Source: Bacillota bacterium (GTDB lineage: Bacteria > Bacillota > Clostridia > Oscillospirales > Acutalibacteraceae). Taken from it: a stretch of DNA of 25,416 nt. Where the stretch lies: positions 1-25,416 of the forward strand of contig JAEZYP010000004.1 of assembly GCA_023418995.1 (NCBI GenBank). The letters are read 5' to 3'. The position numbers and the translations under genes were made by a program. Shown one piece after another: positions 1 to 7,151 of the stretch; positions within the stretch are counted from its first letter, which is position 1, and each line of letters opens with the position of its first letter. The notes beneath the pieces were generated by a model that was given only the letters and a program-made list of their open reading frames with translations, did no database searches and was not told where the DNA came from.

Positions 1-96
1 TTACGGGTAGCAAGTAACAAACTTTTGCAATTGGCAGACCGTACCAGTGCCTTGAGGCGCAGCCAGTAAAACAGGGCTTTGCCCGCATATGAAGAA
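1..96. other. left-edge sequence without a supportable gene
   Basis: No convincing gene is visible. A minus-strand frame from an ATG at 88-86 stays open to the window edge for 29 codons, and a plus-strand frame is open from the edge to a TAA at 67-69. Neither has a ribosome binding site or recognisable protein. The stretch could be the tail of a gene outside the window or a dispersed intergenic repeat. Confidence 0.3.
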
Positions 97-115
97 CCCC
101 CGGCTTTGCCGGGGG
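97..115. terminator. GC-rich hairpin terminator downstream of the LuxR gene
   Basis: CCCCCGGC (97-104), a TTT loop and GCCGGGGG (108-115) form a perfect 8-bp GC stem. It lies 30 bp beyond the stop codon of the minus-strand regulator and may also stop transcription entering from the left. The T-tract is weak on both sides (TAACTATTTTA on the plus side). Confidence 0.7.
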
Positions 116-145
116 GTAACTATTTTAGATAAGTTATACCCATTG

Positions 146-2605
146 TCATATCAGGTTGTTTTGTCGGGCGGCGCGGAGCGCGGAGACTTTTCCGTCCGCA
201 TCAAGCTTTTGATAGATCGAGTGCAGATGCACCTTGACCGTTCCGGGAGAGATGATAAGCCGGGCGGCAATCTCATTTCGCGTTAGTCCCTGGTCAAGGA
301 GATACAGTATTTCCGTTTCCCGCGCAGTCAGCGATTGATCCTCCGGCAGCAGCGGCCGCACCGCTTCAAAATACGAGGTGCAGAACTCCTGTATCCGGAT
401 CGTGAACGCATCCTCCCGCATTTCCTTGGGCAAAGCATGAAAGATGGGCAGCAGATGACGCGCGCACTCCGCGAACGGCAGGACAATACCGTCCTGCCGA
501 GCCAAGTCAATGGCACGGGTCAGCTCCGGAACGGCTGTCTCCGCGCCGGAAATGTGACCTTTTGCCGCTGCGCGCAGAATCGCACCGTGCAGCAAGCCCA
601 ACCGGTTTTGGAACACGGCAAACGATTCATCAAAATTGTCTGCCAACGCCTCCAGCTTCAGATATTCCCCTTGTGCCAGCAATGCCTTTCCGTAGACCAG
701 TTTGTCATAACCCATGCCGCCAAAAAACAGGTTCAGCGAGGAAAGATCTCCGTTTTTCAACCACTGGGAAAGCGGCAGCTCCAGCGACGCATTGACATAC
801 CCCTCGCACAGCCTCGACATCGACAGATACACAGGGCGGCTCTGCTGTTCGGCTACCTCGCGAAGTGTTCGAATCAACTCCCTCGATGTCTGAAGCTGCC
901 CCAGTGCAAGGTTTGCGCGCGCCTCGCAGAACCGCGCGCAGATCATCACACTGTGCTGTTCTTTGGTTTCCGCTTTGTAGACCGCTTTGCGGCTCTCAGT
1001 AACTGCTGTCTGATAATCTCCGGTCTCTAGGGCAAGCTCCGCCATGGCGAGAGAATCTACACCTGTGCCGTTGCCAGAGGAAAAAGCTGTGTAATCTGCG
1101 TGACGAGATATCGCCGCAAGGTTTGCCAGCGTCCCCGCCTCGCGGAAGTAGACGTAGAGATACTGCGGCAGACCAAACGTGAATTCGCTTTCCCCCTGCA
1201 TGACCAGAGATTGCCGCCCATGCATAAGCCGCAGAATGTCGCTGTTATAGGCATGCATGCTCGGCATATCGTTGAATGCGGTAAATTTTCGCACACATAG
1301 GATTTCTCCAAGTATGCGGTTCCTTTCATCTTCGGTCAATTCGCTTTTTTGCCGCCAGGCAGCTTCCAATTCATCGAGTCTTTGAGGCAACTTGTCAACA
1401 ATCTCTTTTTTATCTGCAATCACTGAATAAAACAGATGCCGAAGATAGGCGATGGGATACTGGATGAGTAATTCCTGCGGCACCGACGCAAACATTCCAT
1501 CCGCGCCTTCAAAGTCCGTGTAAAGTTGCCGAACAGGAACCGGGCGGTTCAGGTGCGCAAGGATCTGGTTGATATCGCCTGCTTTTGATAGGCAGATGTA
1601 CGCCGGGCGCGGGTCTTTCTCCCGCAGCAGCCATTCTCCCATGCGGCGGTACAGCGCGTGTTCTTCTTCCTCTGAAAAATCCTGCCGTGCACGCAGAAAA
1701 TCCAGCAGGACGGGGTGGATGCGGTAAAGCTGTCCCCGCTCGTCGTACTGAATAAACGCATTCATTTTACACAGCATTCGTAACCGCTTGGAAGAATCCG
1801 AGCGGTTCGTTACATAATCGGCCTGACACGTCGTAAAGCTGTCCATAACGGAGAGCTGCAGCAGATAACTGCGGATTTCTTCGTCATGCACCTGAAACAA
1901 GGTCTTATCGATCAATTCATCCAGCGTAGGGTTCAAGCCAATTGGTATGCCTTTTTCAAAACCTGTCAGCATGACGTAAAGCAAACTGATCCAGCCATCC
2001 GCGTAGGTGATCAGCCTGTCGGTCACACCCTCGTTGATCTGGCATTGGGCCAAATCGCAGTACTCCCGTACCTCTTCTGCCGTAAATTTCAGCTGCGCCC
2101 GTGAAACCACGTGGCATCTCTTCCGGGCAAGCGACACAGCAAGGTCAAACTCGGTCGTGTCACGAGTTAATACCACTAAGTGCAGATCATCAATTTTTTC
2201 TTCTCCAAGCCGCAAAAAAAGCCCTGCCAATCCGCTTCCCACAGCGATCTCGTAGTTATCGAACACCACGACTGTCGAACATTTCAACTCCAGGTCGATT
2301 AATATGGAAATTGCCTTTTCCCGTTCCGGAACATTCGTCGGAAAGCCAAGTGCCGCCAGCTTTTTTCCAGTTAAAGGATCGCAGTTTTCAATTTCTTTGG
2401 TAAATTGCAGCCAGATATCCGCTATACCACGCATACGCTGAAAAGAAAGCCACAGCACATCACCACGCCGTCCTGCGAGGTAATCCTTGACGGCAGTAGT
2501 TTTTCCGTACCCTGCGGGCGCCTCCACAATGGTGAGCGGATATGTATCAATTGAGGATAGTACGCTGTTTATCCGCTTGCGTACCAAATGCTTCAGATCG
2601 TCCAT
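146..2605 (-). CDS. MalT-like LuxR-family transcriptional regulator (STAND ATPase)
   Basis: A large signal-responsive activator of the MalT/LAL type: an N-terminal ATPase switch, a helical repeat sensor region and a C-terminal LuxR DNA-binding domain. About 819 aa, usual for the family. The P-loop APAGYGKTT lies near residues 29-37, a Walker B-like VVVFDN near 120, and the C-terminal LuxR helix-turn-helix begins LTARETEILYLLDQG and contains NEIAARL and GTVKVHLHSIYQKL. I chose ATG at 2605, preceded by GGAAAGAAG, over an in-frame TTG at 2623 that lacks a ribosome binding site. It is transcribed alone, away from the zinc operon, with a promoter at 2646-2674 and a terminator at 97-115. The ligand and targets cannot be read from the sequence; members often control adjacent genes, but the obvious neighbour to the left is outside the window. 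Confidence 0.9.
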   Translation of the reverse strand: MDDLKHLVRKRINSVLSSIDTYPLTIVEAPAGYGKTTAVKDYLAGRRGDVLWLSFQRMRGIADIWLQFTKEIENCDPLTGKKLAALGFPTNVPEREKAISILIDLELKCSTVVVFDNYEIAVGSGLAGLFLRLGEEKIDDLHLVVLTRDTTEFDLAVSLARKRCHVVSRAQLKFTAEEVREYCDLAQCQINEGVTDRLITYADGWISLLYVMLTGFEKGIPIGLNPTLDELIDKTLFQVHDEEIRSYLLQLSVMDSFTTCQADYVTNRSDSSKRLRMLCKMNAFIQYDERGQLYRIHPVLLDFLRARQDFSEEEEHALYRRMGEWLLREKDPRPAYICLSKAGDINQILAHLNRPVPVRQLYTDFEGADGMFASVPQELLIQYPIAYLRHLFYSVIADKKEIVDKLPQRLDELEAAWRQKSELTEDERNRILGEILCVRKFTAFNDMPSMHAYNSDILRLMHGRQSLVMQGESEFTFGLPQYLYVYFREAGTLANLAAISRHADYTAFSSGNGTGVDSLAMAELALETGDYQTAVTESRKAVYKAETKEQHSVMICARFCEARANLALGQLQTSRELIRTLREVAEQQSRPVYLSMSRLCEGYVNASLELPLSQWLKNGDLSSLNLFFGGMGYDKLVYGKALLAQGEYLKLEALADNFDESFAVFQNRLGLLHGAILRAAAKGHISGAETAVPELTRAIDLARQDGIVLPFAECARHLLPIFHALPKEMREDAFTIRIQEFCTSYFEAVRPLLPEDQSLTARETEILYLLDQGLTRNEIAARLIISPGTVKVHLHSIYQKLDADGKVSALRAARQNNLI

Positions 2606-2645
2606 GCGTTTTCTTCTTTCCAAATGCGTTGAATTTCTCTGTTAA

Positions 2646-2674
2646 ATTTTATCATTTTTCGTCTAACTTATCAA
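2646..2674 (-). promoter_or_regulatory. predicted sigma-A promoter of the LuxR gene
   Basis: On the minus strand TTGATA (2674-2669) is followed after exactly 17 bp by TAAAAT (2651-2646), about 40 bp upstream of the chosen start codon. Good match to the vegetative consensus. Confidence 0.6.
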
Positions 2675-2975
2675 CCTTAAGCCCGGAATCATTTTGTTCG
2701 GCTATTCTCCAACATTGGAAGAAGTATACTGGGGCTGTGAGAGCATTGTGGTTGCTCTATGTGAACAATACGGTGTGGATATTTTTTGTGGCTTAGTATG
2801 CCGAAAAACAATGCGGATGTTCATACCACTGATGAGAATTTTTTGTTGTGTCTGGCTGCATTCTTCTAATTTTCAGCTTGCATGGAATCTATCAAAGCAA
2901 CTGAATCATTATTTCCGTTCGACAAGGAAAATTGCAAAGTATGCATTTCCTGCCACTTTTATTTCAATTTTATAG
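2675..2975. other. intergenic region between LuxR gene and znu promoter
   Basis: About 300 bp between the two outward-facing promoters with no gene I can support. A plus frame from 2694 reads protein-like for about 30 codons (YSPTLEEVYWGCESIVVALC) but has no start signal and becomes incoherent afterwards. It may be a gene remnant. Confidence 0.4.
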
Positions 2976-3004
2976 TTGACATATGCGCATAATTCAACTA
3001 TAAT
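2976..3004 (+). promoter_or_regulatory. znu operon promoter P1 with palindromic operator
   Basis: A perfect sigma-A promoter: TTGACA (2976-2981), 17-bp spacer, TATAAT (2999-3004). The element ATATGCGCATAA occupies 2981-2992, starting on the last base of the -35 box. Related elements sit in the same position at three further promoters (6134, 6917, 7704). So strong a core suggests the promoter is normally repressed. Confidence 0.85.
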
Positions 3005-3005
3005 T

Positions 3006-3036
3006 GTATTTGCAAATGCGAATCATTTGCAAATAC
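3006..3036. promoter_or_regulatory. perfect 13-bp inverted repeat, probable metalloregulator operator
   Basis: GTATTTGCAAATG (3006-3018) and CATTTGCAAATAC (3024-3036) are exact reverse complements around a 5-bp centre (CGAAT). The site starts 2 bp after the -10 box and spans the expected transcription start, a classical repressor position. By context it is likely bound by the Fur-family protein encoded at the end of the operon (inference). It is not the textbook Bacillus Zur box. Confidence 0.75.
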
Positions 3037-3056
3037 TCATGTAAAGGTGGATAATA

Positions 3057-3977
3057 ATGAAACAACTAAAAAATGTTGCATTGGCCTGCTTGCTTATTTT
3101 AAGTCTCGCAGGACTTGCCGGTTGCAGTACAAACGGATCTGGTAACGCAATAGCGTCATCAAAAGCACCGGACGCCACAGTCAGTTCCTCTTCTAAAGTT
3201 TCGACCCAAAAGCCGATTATCGCTGTGACAATCGTTCCGGAGCAGACTTTTGTTGAAGCGGTTTGCGGAGATTTGGCTGAAGTGATTACCATGGTTCCTC
3301 CCGGAAACAGCCCTGAAAATTTTGAGCCCACCCCGCAAGAAATGGAACAATTCAGCAAAGCGTCCTTGTATTTCTCTATAGGAGTTCCCACCGAAAAAGC
3401 GAATATTCTACCTAACGCAGGAAACGTAAAAGTTATCGCTCTCCAGGATGCCGTTTCCGCTGAATATCCTGAAAGAACGTTTGAATCAGGTGAGAGAGAC
3501 CCGCATATCTGGCTCTCTCCCAAAAGAGCGGTAGTTATCGTTAAAACAATTGCCAAGGACATGTGTGAACTTGACCCTTCAAATGCCGATACTTATAATA
3601 GTAATGCGCAGACATACATTGACCAGCTCAATGATTTGGACCAATCTATTAAAGACGCGCTGAATGGAGTACAAAGTAAAAAGTTTATTGTATATCACCC
3701 CGCTTTCGGCTATTTTGCGGATGATTACGGTCTGACAATGTATGCCCTGGAAGAGGACGGCAAAAAGGCGACCGCGAAGCACCTGCAGGAAATGGTAGAT
3801 CTGGCAAAAAAAGAAAATATCAAAGTGATTTTCTATCAGGAGGAAATTGACAGCAGTCAGTCCGCCGCTTTTGCCGAGGAAATTGGAGGAAAAACGACAC
3901 AGCTAGCACCTTTGGCAGCTAATTACATAGAGAACATCAAATCCATGGCGGATTTGATGGCGGAGGTTATGCAATGA
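3057..3977 (+). CDS. znuA: zinc/manganese ABC transporter substrate-binding lipoprotein
   Basis: Captures a divalent metal, most likely Zn2+, outside the membrane and passes it to the ZnuBC-type permease. 306 aa with a lipoprotein signal peptide, hydrophobic segment 8-22 and lipobox LAGC (Cys23), then a Ser-rich linker and a cluster A-I (ZnuA/TroA) fold. Ligand regions visible are DPHIW (His150), YHPAFGYF (His214) and the FYQEEID loop (Glu262/263). The usual first histidine in the SPHxxEPTP-like motif is replaced: here it reads SPENFEPTP (Glu87). There is no His-rich loop. ATG at 3057 follows AAAGGTGG by 6 bp. The stop overlaps the start of znuC by 4 bp. Whether the metal is Zn or Mn is uncertain; operon order and the Fur-family partner favour zinc. 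Confidence 0.9.
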   Translation: MKQLKNVALACLLILSLAGLAGCSTNGSGNAIASSKAPDATVSSSSKVSTQKPIIAVTIVPEQTFVEAVCGDLAEVITMVPPGNSPENFEPTPQEMEQFSKASLYFSIGVPTEKANILPNAGNVKVIALQDAVSAEYPERTFESGERDPHIWLSPKRAVVIVKTIAKDMCELDPSNADTYNSNAQTYIDQLNDLDQSIKDALNGVQSKKFIVYHPAFGYFADDYGLTMYALEEDGKKATAKHLQEMVDLAKKENIKVIFYQEEIDSSQSAAFAEEIGGKTTQLAPLAANYIENIKSMADLMAEVMQ

Positions 3978-4744
3978 ACGACCCGGCGGTTCATATTGAT
4001 AACTTGTCGGTATGTTACGGACAGACACCTGCAATAGCAGGTGTCTGTCTCGATGTTTGCGACGGTGAATATCTGGGAATTATTGGGCCTAACGGTGGTG
4101 GAAAGTCTTCACTGCTCAAAACAATTCTCGGCCTTGTACCCATATCCGCCGGAACTGTTGAGGTTTATGGAGAGAGGCCCGGAAACCATAAGACCATAGT
4201 CGGTTATGTTCCGCAATTTACATCTTTGGACAAGCGATTTCCAATCACTTTGGGTGAAGTAGTGTTAACAGGGCGTTTAAAAAAGGGATTGTCACCATTT
4301 TTCAGATATTCGCAAAAAGATCGTGATTTATCTCATCAACTAATCAAGCAAGTGGGGTTGGAGGGTCTTGAAAATCGTCAGATTTCCGAGCTGTCCGGCG
4401 GTGAATTTCAACGGATGCTGATTGCGCGAGCGCTGGCTGTAAATCCAAAGCTTCTGCTTTTGGATGAACCAACCGCGAGCGTGGATGTAGCTTCACGCGA
4501 TCAAATATATACACTATTGGCGGAATTAAATAACCGCATGACTATAATACTTGTCACGCATGATCTGCTTGCGGTTTCCTCTCATGTTCACAGGCTGGCG
4601 TGTCTTAACGGTCAATTAATTTACCATGGCGAACCGCAGCTAACGGAGAATATCGTAAACAGTTTGTATGGATGTCCTGTTGATTTAATTGCACATGGCG
4701 TACCGCACAGGGTACTCAGAGAACACGGAGGAAACAAAATATGA
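3974..4744 (+). CDS. znuC: metal ABC transporter ATP-binding protein
   Basis: Cytoplasmic ATPase powering metal import through the adjacent membrane protein. 256 aa, a normal length. All ABC motifs are present: Walker A GPNGGGKSS (38-46), Q-loop near Gln81, signature LSGGE (140-144), Walker B LLLLDEP (160-166), D-loop SVD and switch His197 (VTHD). The start overlaps the znuA stop by 4 bp (ATGA) and its own stop overlaps the start of the permease gene in the same way, indicating translational coupling. The symbol rests on family and operon position; mntB/troB-type naming would apply if the substrate is manganese. Confidence 0.9.
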   Translation: MNDPAVHIDNLSVCYGQTPAIAGVCLDVCDGEYLGIIGPNGGGKSSLLKTILGLVPISAGTVEVYGERPGNHKTIVGYVPQFTSLDKRFPITLGEVVLTGRLKKGLSPFFRYSQKDRDLSHQLIKQVGLEGLENRQISELSGGEFQRMLIARALAVNPKLLLLDEPTASVDVASRDQIYTLLAELNNRMTIILVTHDLLAVSSHVHRLACLNGQLIYHGEPQLTENIVNSLYGCPVDLIAHGVPHRVLREHGGNKI

Positions 4745-5586
4745 TCAAGGCCCTTTTGGAATATCAGTTTTTGCAGAACGCTTTTATATCAGGCATTCTT
4801 GCAAGCATTGTATGTGGAATGATAGGGGTTATTGTTATTGAAAAAAAGTTGGTTATGATGAGCGGTGGTATCGCCCACACAGCCTATGGAGGCGTAGGGC
4901 TGGGATATTTAATTGGGTTTGAACCCATAGTTGGTGCGTTCATATTTTCCATATGTGCTGCAATAGGAATAGGTTACATCAAAAGAAAGGGCAGCACAAG
5001 CTCCGACGTAATTATTGGTCTGTTTTGGTCGTTAGGGATGGCTTTAGGAATTCTTTTCATTGCTCTGATGCAGGGATATCCGCCTGATCTAAGTTCTTAT
5101 CTTTTTGGCAGCATCCTTTCAGTAACTAAATCAGATCTGTATCTAATTATAATTTTGACCTGTATTGTCACGCTTGTTGTTGTTATTTTATATAACGATT
5201 GGAAAGCTTTCCTTTTTGATGAGGAATTTGCATCAATCATCGGCATAAAGACCGCTTTCCTTGATTATTTACTTTTAATCCTGATTGCAATGACCGTGGT
5301 AGTTCTGATTCGGGTTGTTGGCATTATTCTTGTTCTTGCGCTGATTACGGCACCTGCCGCGACTGCGGGGATACTGACCTCTAATCTGAAGAAACGAATG
5401 ATATTTTCTATTTTACTCGGCAGTATTTTTTGTATTGCGGGGTTATGGATTTCCTATGAGTTAAATATTGCTTCTGGCGCATCTATCGTAATTTTATCGG
5501 TCATGTGCTATTTTATATTTTATTTGGCAAACGTATATCATACTCGGTTAACAAGAAAGTGGATTGCGGAGAAAATTGAATTATAG
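4741..5586 (+). CDS. znuB: metal ABC transporter permease (ABC-3 family)
   Basis: Integral membrane subunit of the importer, 281 aa with about eight hydrophobic helices, typical for the ABC-3/ZnuB family. Family-like features include an early GGIAHTAYGG segment (compare SHxxxPG in the family) and a late IRVVGIILVLALITAPAATA segment forming the core helix. It starts within the end of znuC (4-bp ATGA overlap) and ends 20 bp before the regulator gene, so the importer and regulator form one operon. Confidence 0.9.
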   Translation: MIKALLEYQFLQNAFISGILASIVCGMIGVIVIEKKLVMMSGGIAHTAYGGVGLGYLIGFEPIVGAFIFSICAAIGIGYIKRKGSTSSDVIIGLFWSLGMALGILFIALMQGYPPDLSSYLFGSILSVTKSDLYLIIILTCIVTLVVVILYNDWKAFLFDEEFASIIGIKTAFLDYLLLILIAMTVVVLIRVVGIILVLALITAPAATAGILTSNLKKRMIFSILLGSIFCIAGLWISYELNIASGASIVILSVMCYFIFYLANVYHTRLTRKWIAEKIEL

Positions 5587-5606
5587 TAAAAGGGGTGGTT
5601 ATTACG

Positions 5607-6044
5607 ATGAAGACGGATTTTAGTAATGATTTGGCCCAGAGTGGATTAAAAGCGACAAAGCATCGTACAGAGATCATGGATGTTCTGGAAAAGAGCGATA
5701 AGCCGCTTTCGGCAGATCAAGTTTTTTTTGAACTCAAAGAAAGGGAGATACGGGTAAATTTTTCAACAGTATATAGAGTTCTTGAGGCATTAACAGATAA
5801 AAATCTTGTTGTAAAGCTCAATATTCCGGGTGAGCAAAGGACACTATATGTGTTTAAACGAATTGGTGACAAGCATTATTTAATTTGCTTGGGATGTAAT
5901 AAAATGCTTGCAATAAGCCGTTGCCCTCTTGAAAATTATGAAGAATCTCTTGCAAAAGAAACAAAATTTACAATTTTAGGCCATAAACTGGATATCTACG
6001 GCTACTGTCCCGAGTGTCGGAAGAAGTATGCTCATAAGGAGTAA
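5607..6044 (+). CDS. Fur-family metalloregulator (Zur-like)
   Basis: Dimeric metal-dependent repressor, 145 aa. The N-terminal winged helix includes LSADQVFFELKER and the recognition region VNFSTVYRVLEAL (50-62). The C-terminal half has two CxxC structural zinc pairs, C94-x2-C97 and C134-x2-C137, plus His90 and His126 as probable sensory ligands; the HHH motif common in Fur is reduced to KHY. I chose ATG at 5607, about 10 bp after AGGGG, over an in-frame GTG at 5595 that overlaps the ribosome binding site. Its place as last gene of the znu operon suggests autoregulation and a Zur role, probably through the inverted repeat at 3006-3036. PerR or Fur function cannot be excluded. Confidence 0.85.
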   Translation: MKTDFSNDLAQSGLKATKHRTEIMDVLEKSDKPLSADQVFFELKEREIRVNFSTVYRVLEALTDKNLVVKLNIPGEQRTLYVFKRIGDKHYLICLGCNKMLAISRCPLENYEESLAKETKFTILGHKLDIYGYCPECRKKYAHKE

Positions 6045-6084
6045 ACGTGCAAAACGAAAACAATTACATGTGTTTTTACTTGCT

Positions 6085-6121
6085 AAAAGGAAGAAGGCAT
6101 ATACATTGCCTTCTTCCTTTT
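6085..6121 (+). terminator. terminator of the znu-fur operon
   Basis: A perfect 15-bp stem, AAAAGGAAGAAGGCA (6085-6099) with TGCCTTCTTCCTTTT (6107-6121), and a 7-nt loop. It lies 40 bp after the regulator stop and ends in a T-run; the A-run on the other arm could let it act in both directions. Confidence 0.85.
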
Positions 6122-6133
6122 ATAAAATAGTTA

Positions 6134-6184
6134 TTGACATATGCTCGTAACTAAGTTATATTGATTATGGGCATATGCCAATAA
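6134..6184 (+). promoter_or_regulatory. promoter P2 with two copies of the shared operator
   Basis: TTGACA (6134-6139), 17-bp spacer, TATATT (6157-6162). The operator-like ATATGCTCGTAA occupies 6139-6150, at the same offset as at the znu promoter. A second copy, ATATGCCAATAA (6173-6184), lies over the expected transcription start and the first codons of the next gene. Confidence 0.75.
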
Positions 6185-6450
6185 CAAGGAGCGATAAGGA
6201 AATTCTAAAGTCAAAAAATACAGAAATGCTACAATGCGATGAAACAGGGTCGGCAGTCATGGGACCGATGACTGGTCGTGGAGTGGGGTTTTGCGCGGGC
6301 TTTAGAAATCCCAAATATCAAAATTTGACGGGACATGGTCTAGACTTTGGCCGTCGGCGCGGATACAGACGAATGATGTGGGTAGCCGGGCTAATTCCCG
6401 TCTGCGCATACCTCGCTTTCCGATTGGCAAGCCGCAGCAGAATTCAGTAA
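6175..6450 (+). CDS. DUF5320-like small protein with C-terminal membrane segment
   Basis: A 91-aa protein whose middle (GPMTGRGVGFCAGF, then a Gly/Arg-rich stretch) matches the GPMTGRG signature of DUF5320 proteins, small polypeptides commonly found beside NifX/NafY-domain and Mrp genes in anaerobes; their function is unknown. The C-terminus has one hydrophobic helix (MMWVAGLIPVCAYLAFRLA), unlike its neighbour. The start is unclear. ATG at 6175 lies only 5-6 nt from the predicted transcription start and inside the second operator copy, while an AAGGAG at 6186-6191 lies downstream of it. ATT at 6202 or ATG at 6226 are alternatives. The ATG(6175) form would be near-leaderless. Confidence 0.65.
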   Translation: MPITRSDKEILKSKNTEMLQCDETGSAVMGPMTGRGVGFCAGFRNPKYQNLTGHGLDFGRRRGYRRMMWVAGLIPVCAYLAFRLASRSRIQ

Positions 6451-6488
6451 AAACAAGAAAAAAATGAACAATGGAAGGAGCATGATTT

Positions 6489-6818
6489 ATGCCAAGAGGA
6501 GACAGAAAAGGACCGATGGGAATTGGTCCTAAGACGGGACGCGGAGCAGGCAATTGCAATGGGTTTACAGAACCTGGTTATGCAAATCCGGCTCAGTTCG
6601 CGGGAGGATTGGGTTGCAGATTCGGTCGCGGATTTCGCAGGATGTTCTCTGCAACTGGAATGCCTGGATGGGCACGCGATGGATATCCCGCAAACGCGGG
6701 AACAAACACATCTTCATTTGATGAGAAGACATTTTTAAAGAGTCAGGCTGAATTTCTGGAAAACCAGCTTCAACAAGTAAAGAAGCAGCTTTCAAGCCTT
6801 GAGCCAAAAGCCGAATAA
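6489..6818 (+). CDS. DUF5320 family protein
   Basis: A 109-aa protein of unknown function. The N-terminus MPRGDRKGPMGIGPKTGRGA is the typical DUF5320 opening, followed by a Gly/Arg/Phe-rich segment (GGLGCRFGRGFRRMF) and a C-terminal heptad-like helix (residues about 75-105, FLENQLQQVKKQLSSLE) likely to form a coiled coil. ATG at 6489 follows GGAAGGAG by 8 bp. It shares promoter P2 with the preceding DUF5320 paralogue, from which it differs at the C-terminus (coiled coil against membrane helix). In other anaerobes such genes accompany NifX-like proteins, as here. Confidence 0.85.
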   Translation: MPRGDRKGPMGIGPKTGRGAGNCNGFTEPGYANPAQFAGGLGCRFGRGFRRMFSATGMPGWARDGYPANAGTNTSSFDEKTFLKSQAEFLENQLQQVKKQLSSLEPKAE

Positions 6819-6838
6819 CTTTCGGTTATCCATGTATC

Positions 6839-6874
6839 ATGGGGAAAAGACTTTATTGATAGCCTTTTCCCCAT
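6839..6874 (+). terminator. terminator after the DUF5320 pair
   Basis: ATGGGGAAAAG (6839-6849) pairs perfectly with CTTTTCCCCAT (6864-6874) around a 14-nt loop, 20 bp after the stop. A smaller hairpin (GAATAAC/GGTTATC, about 6823-6839) precedes it. The T-tract is weak. Confidence 0.65.
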
Positions 6875-6916
6875 AATCAAAATCATTTATAAAGGTTAAA
6901 TAAACCACCATATTTA

Positions 6917-6945
6917 TTGACTTATGCCAATAGTTCTTTTAAACT
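6917..6945 (+). promoter_or_regulatory. promoter P3 with shared operator, upstream of the UPF0251 gene
   Basis: TTGACT (6917-6922) and TAAACT (6940-6945) with a 17-bp spacer; a better TATAAT at 6945-6950 has a 22-bp spacer. TTATGCCAATAG at 6922-6933 is the shared operator at the same offset as in the other three promoters. Confidence 0.6.
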
Positions 6946-7151
6946 ATAATCAAATGTACTTGGTTCCTTTATAGTGCGCGGTAACCCTATAGCCTTTCCA
7001 TGCGCTCACGCACAGACAACAAAAGCCACCCTTACGAAAAAATTGCCAAAGAGCTATGTTCTTCCTGCTGAAAGTGAAGTGTTACAATTGCCTAGACTGG
7101 GCGTCGCTTTGAACAGTTATGTCTTTAAGTACCACAGAACGGAGGTATTAA
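6946..7151 (+). other. roughly 200-nt leader upstream of the UPF0251 gene
   Basis: Transcription from P3 would give a leader of about 200 nt. Two weak reading frames cross it. One from GTG 6974 (69 codons, overlapping the next gene) reads protein-like in part (LPKSYVLPAESEVLQLPRLG); a 23-codon frame beginning MRSRTDNKSHPYEKIAKELC starts near 7000. Neither has a ribosome binding site. I recognise no riboswitch fold, though the length would allow one. Confidence 0.35.

Noticed and set aside
335..1030. 231-codon plus-strand open frame
   Set aside because: Antisense to the LuxR regulator, no ribosome binding site and a protein of odd composition; it is a shadow of the regulator's coding pattern.
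2694..2975. 93-codon plus-strand open frame upstream of the znu promoter
   Set aside because: No usable start signal; protein-like only for the first 30 codons and then incoherent. Kept only as a possible remnant in the intergenic entry.
3023..3562. 179-codon minus-strand open frame
   Set aside because: Entirely antisense to znuA, which has a signal peptide, ribosome binding site and promoter.
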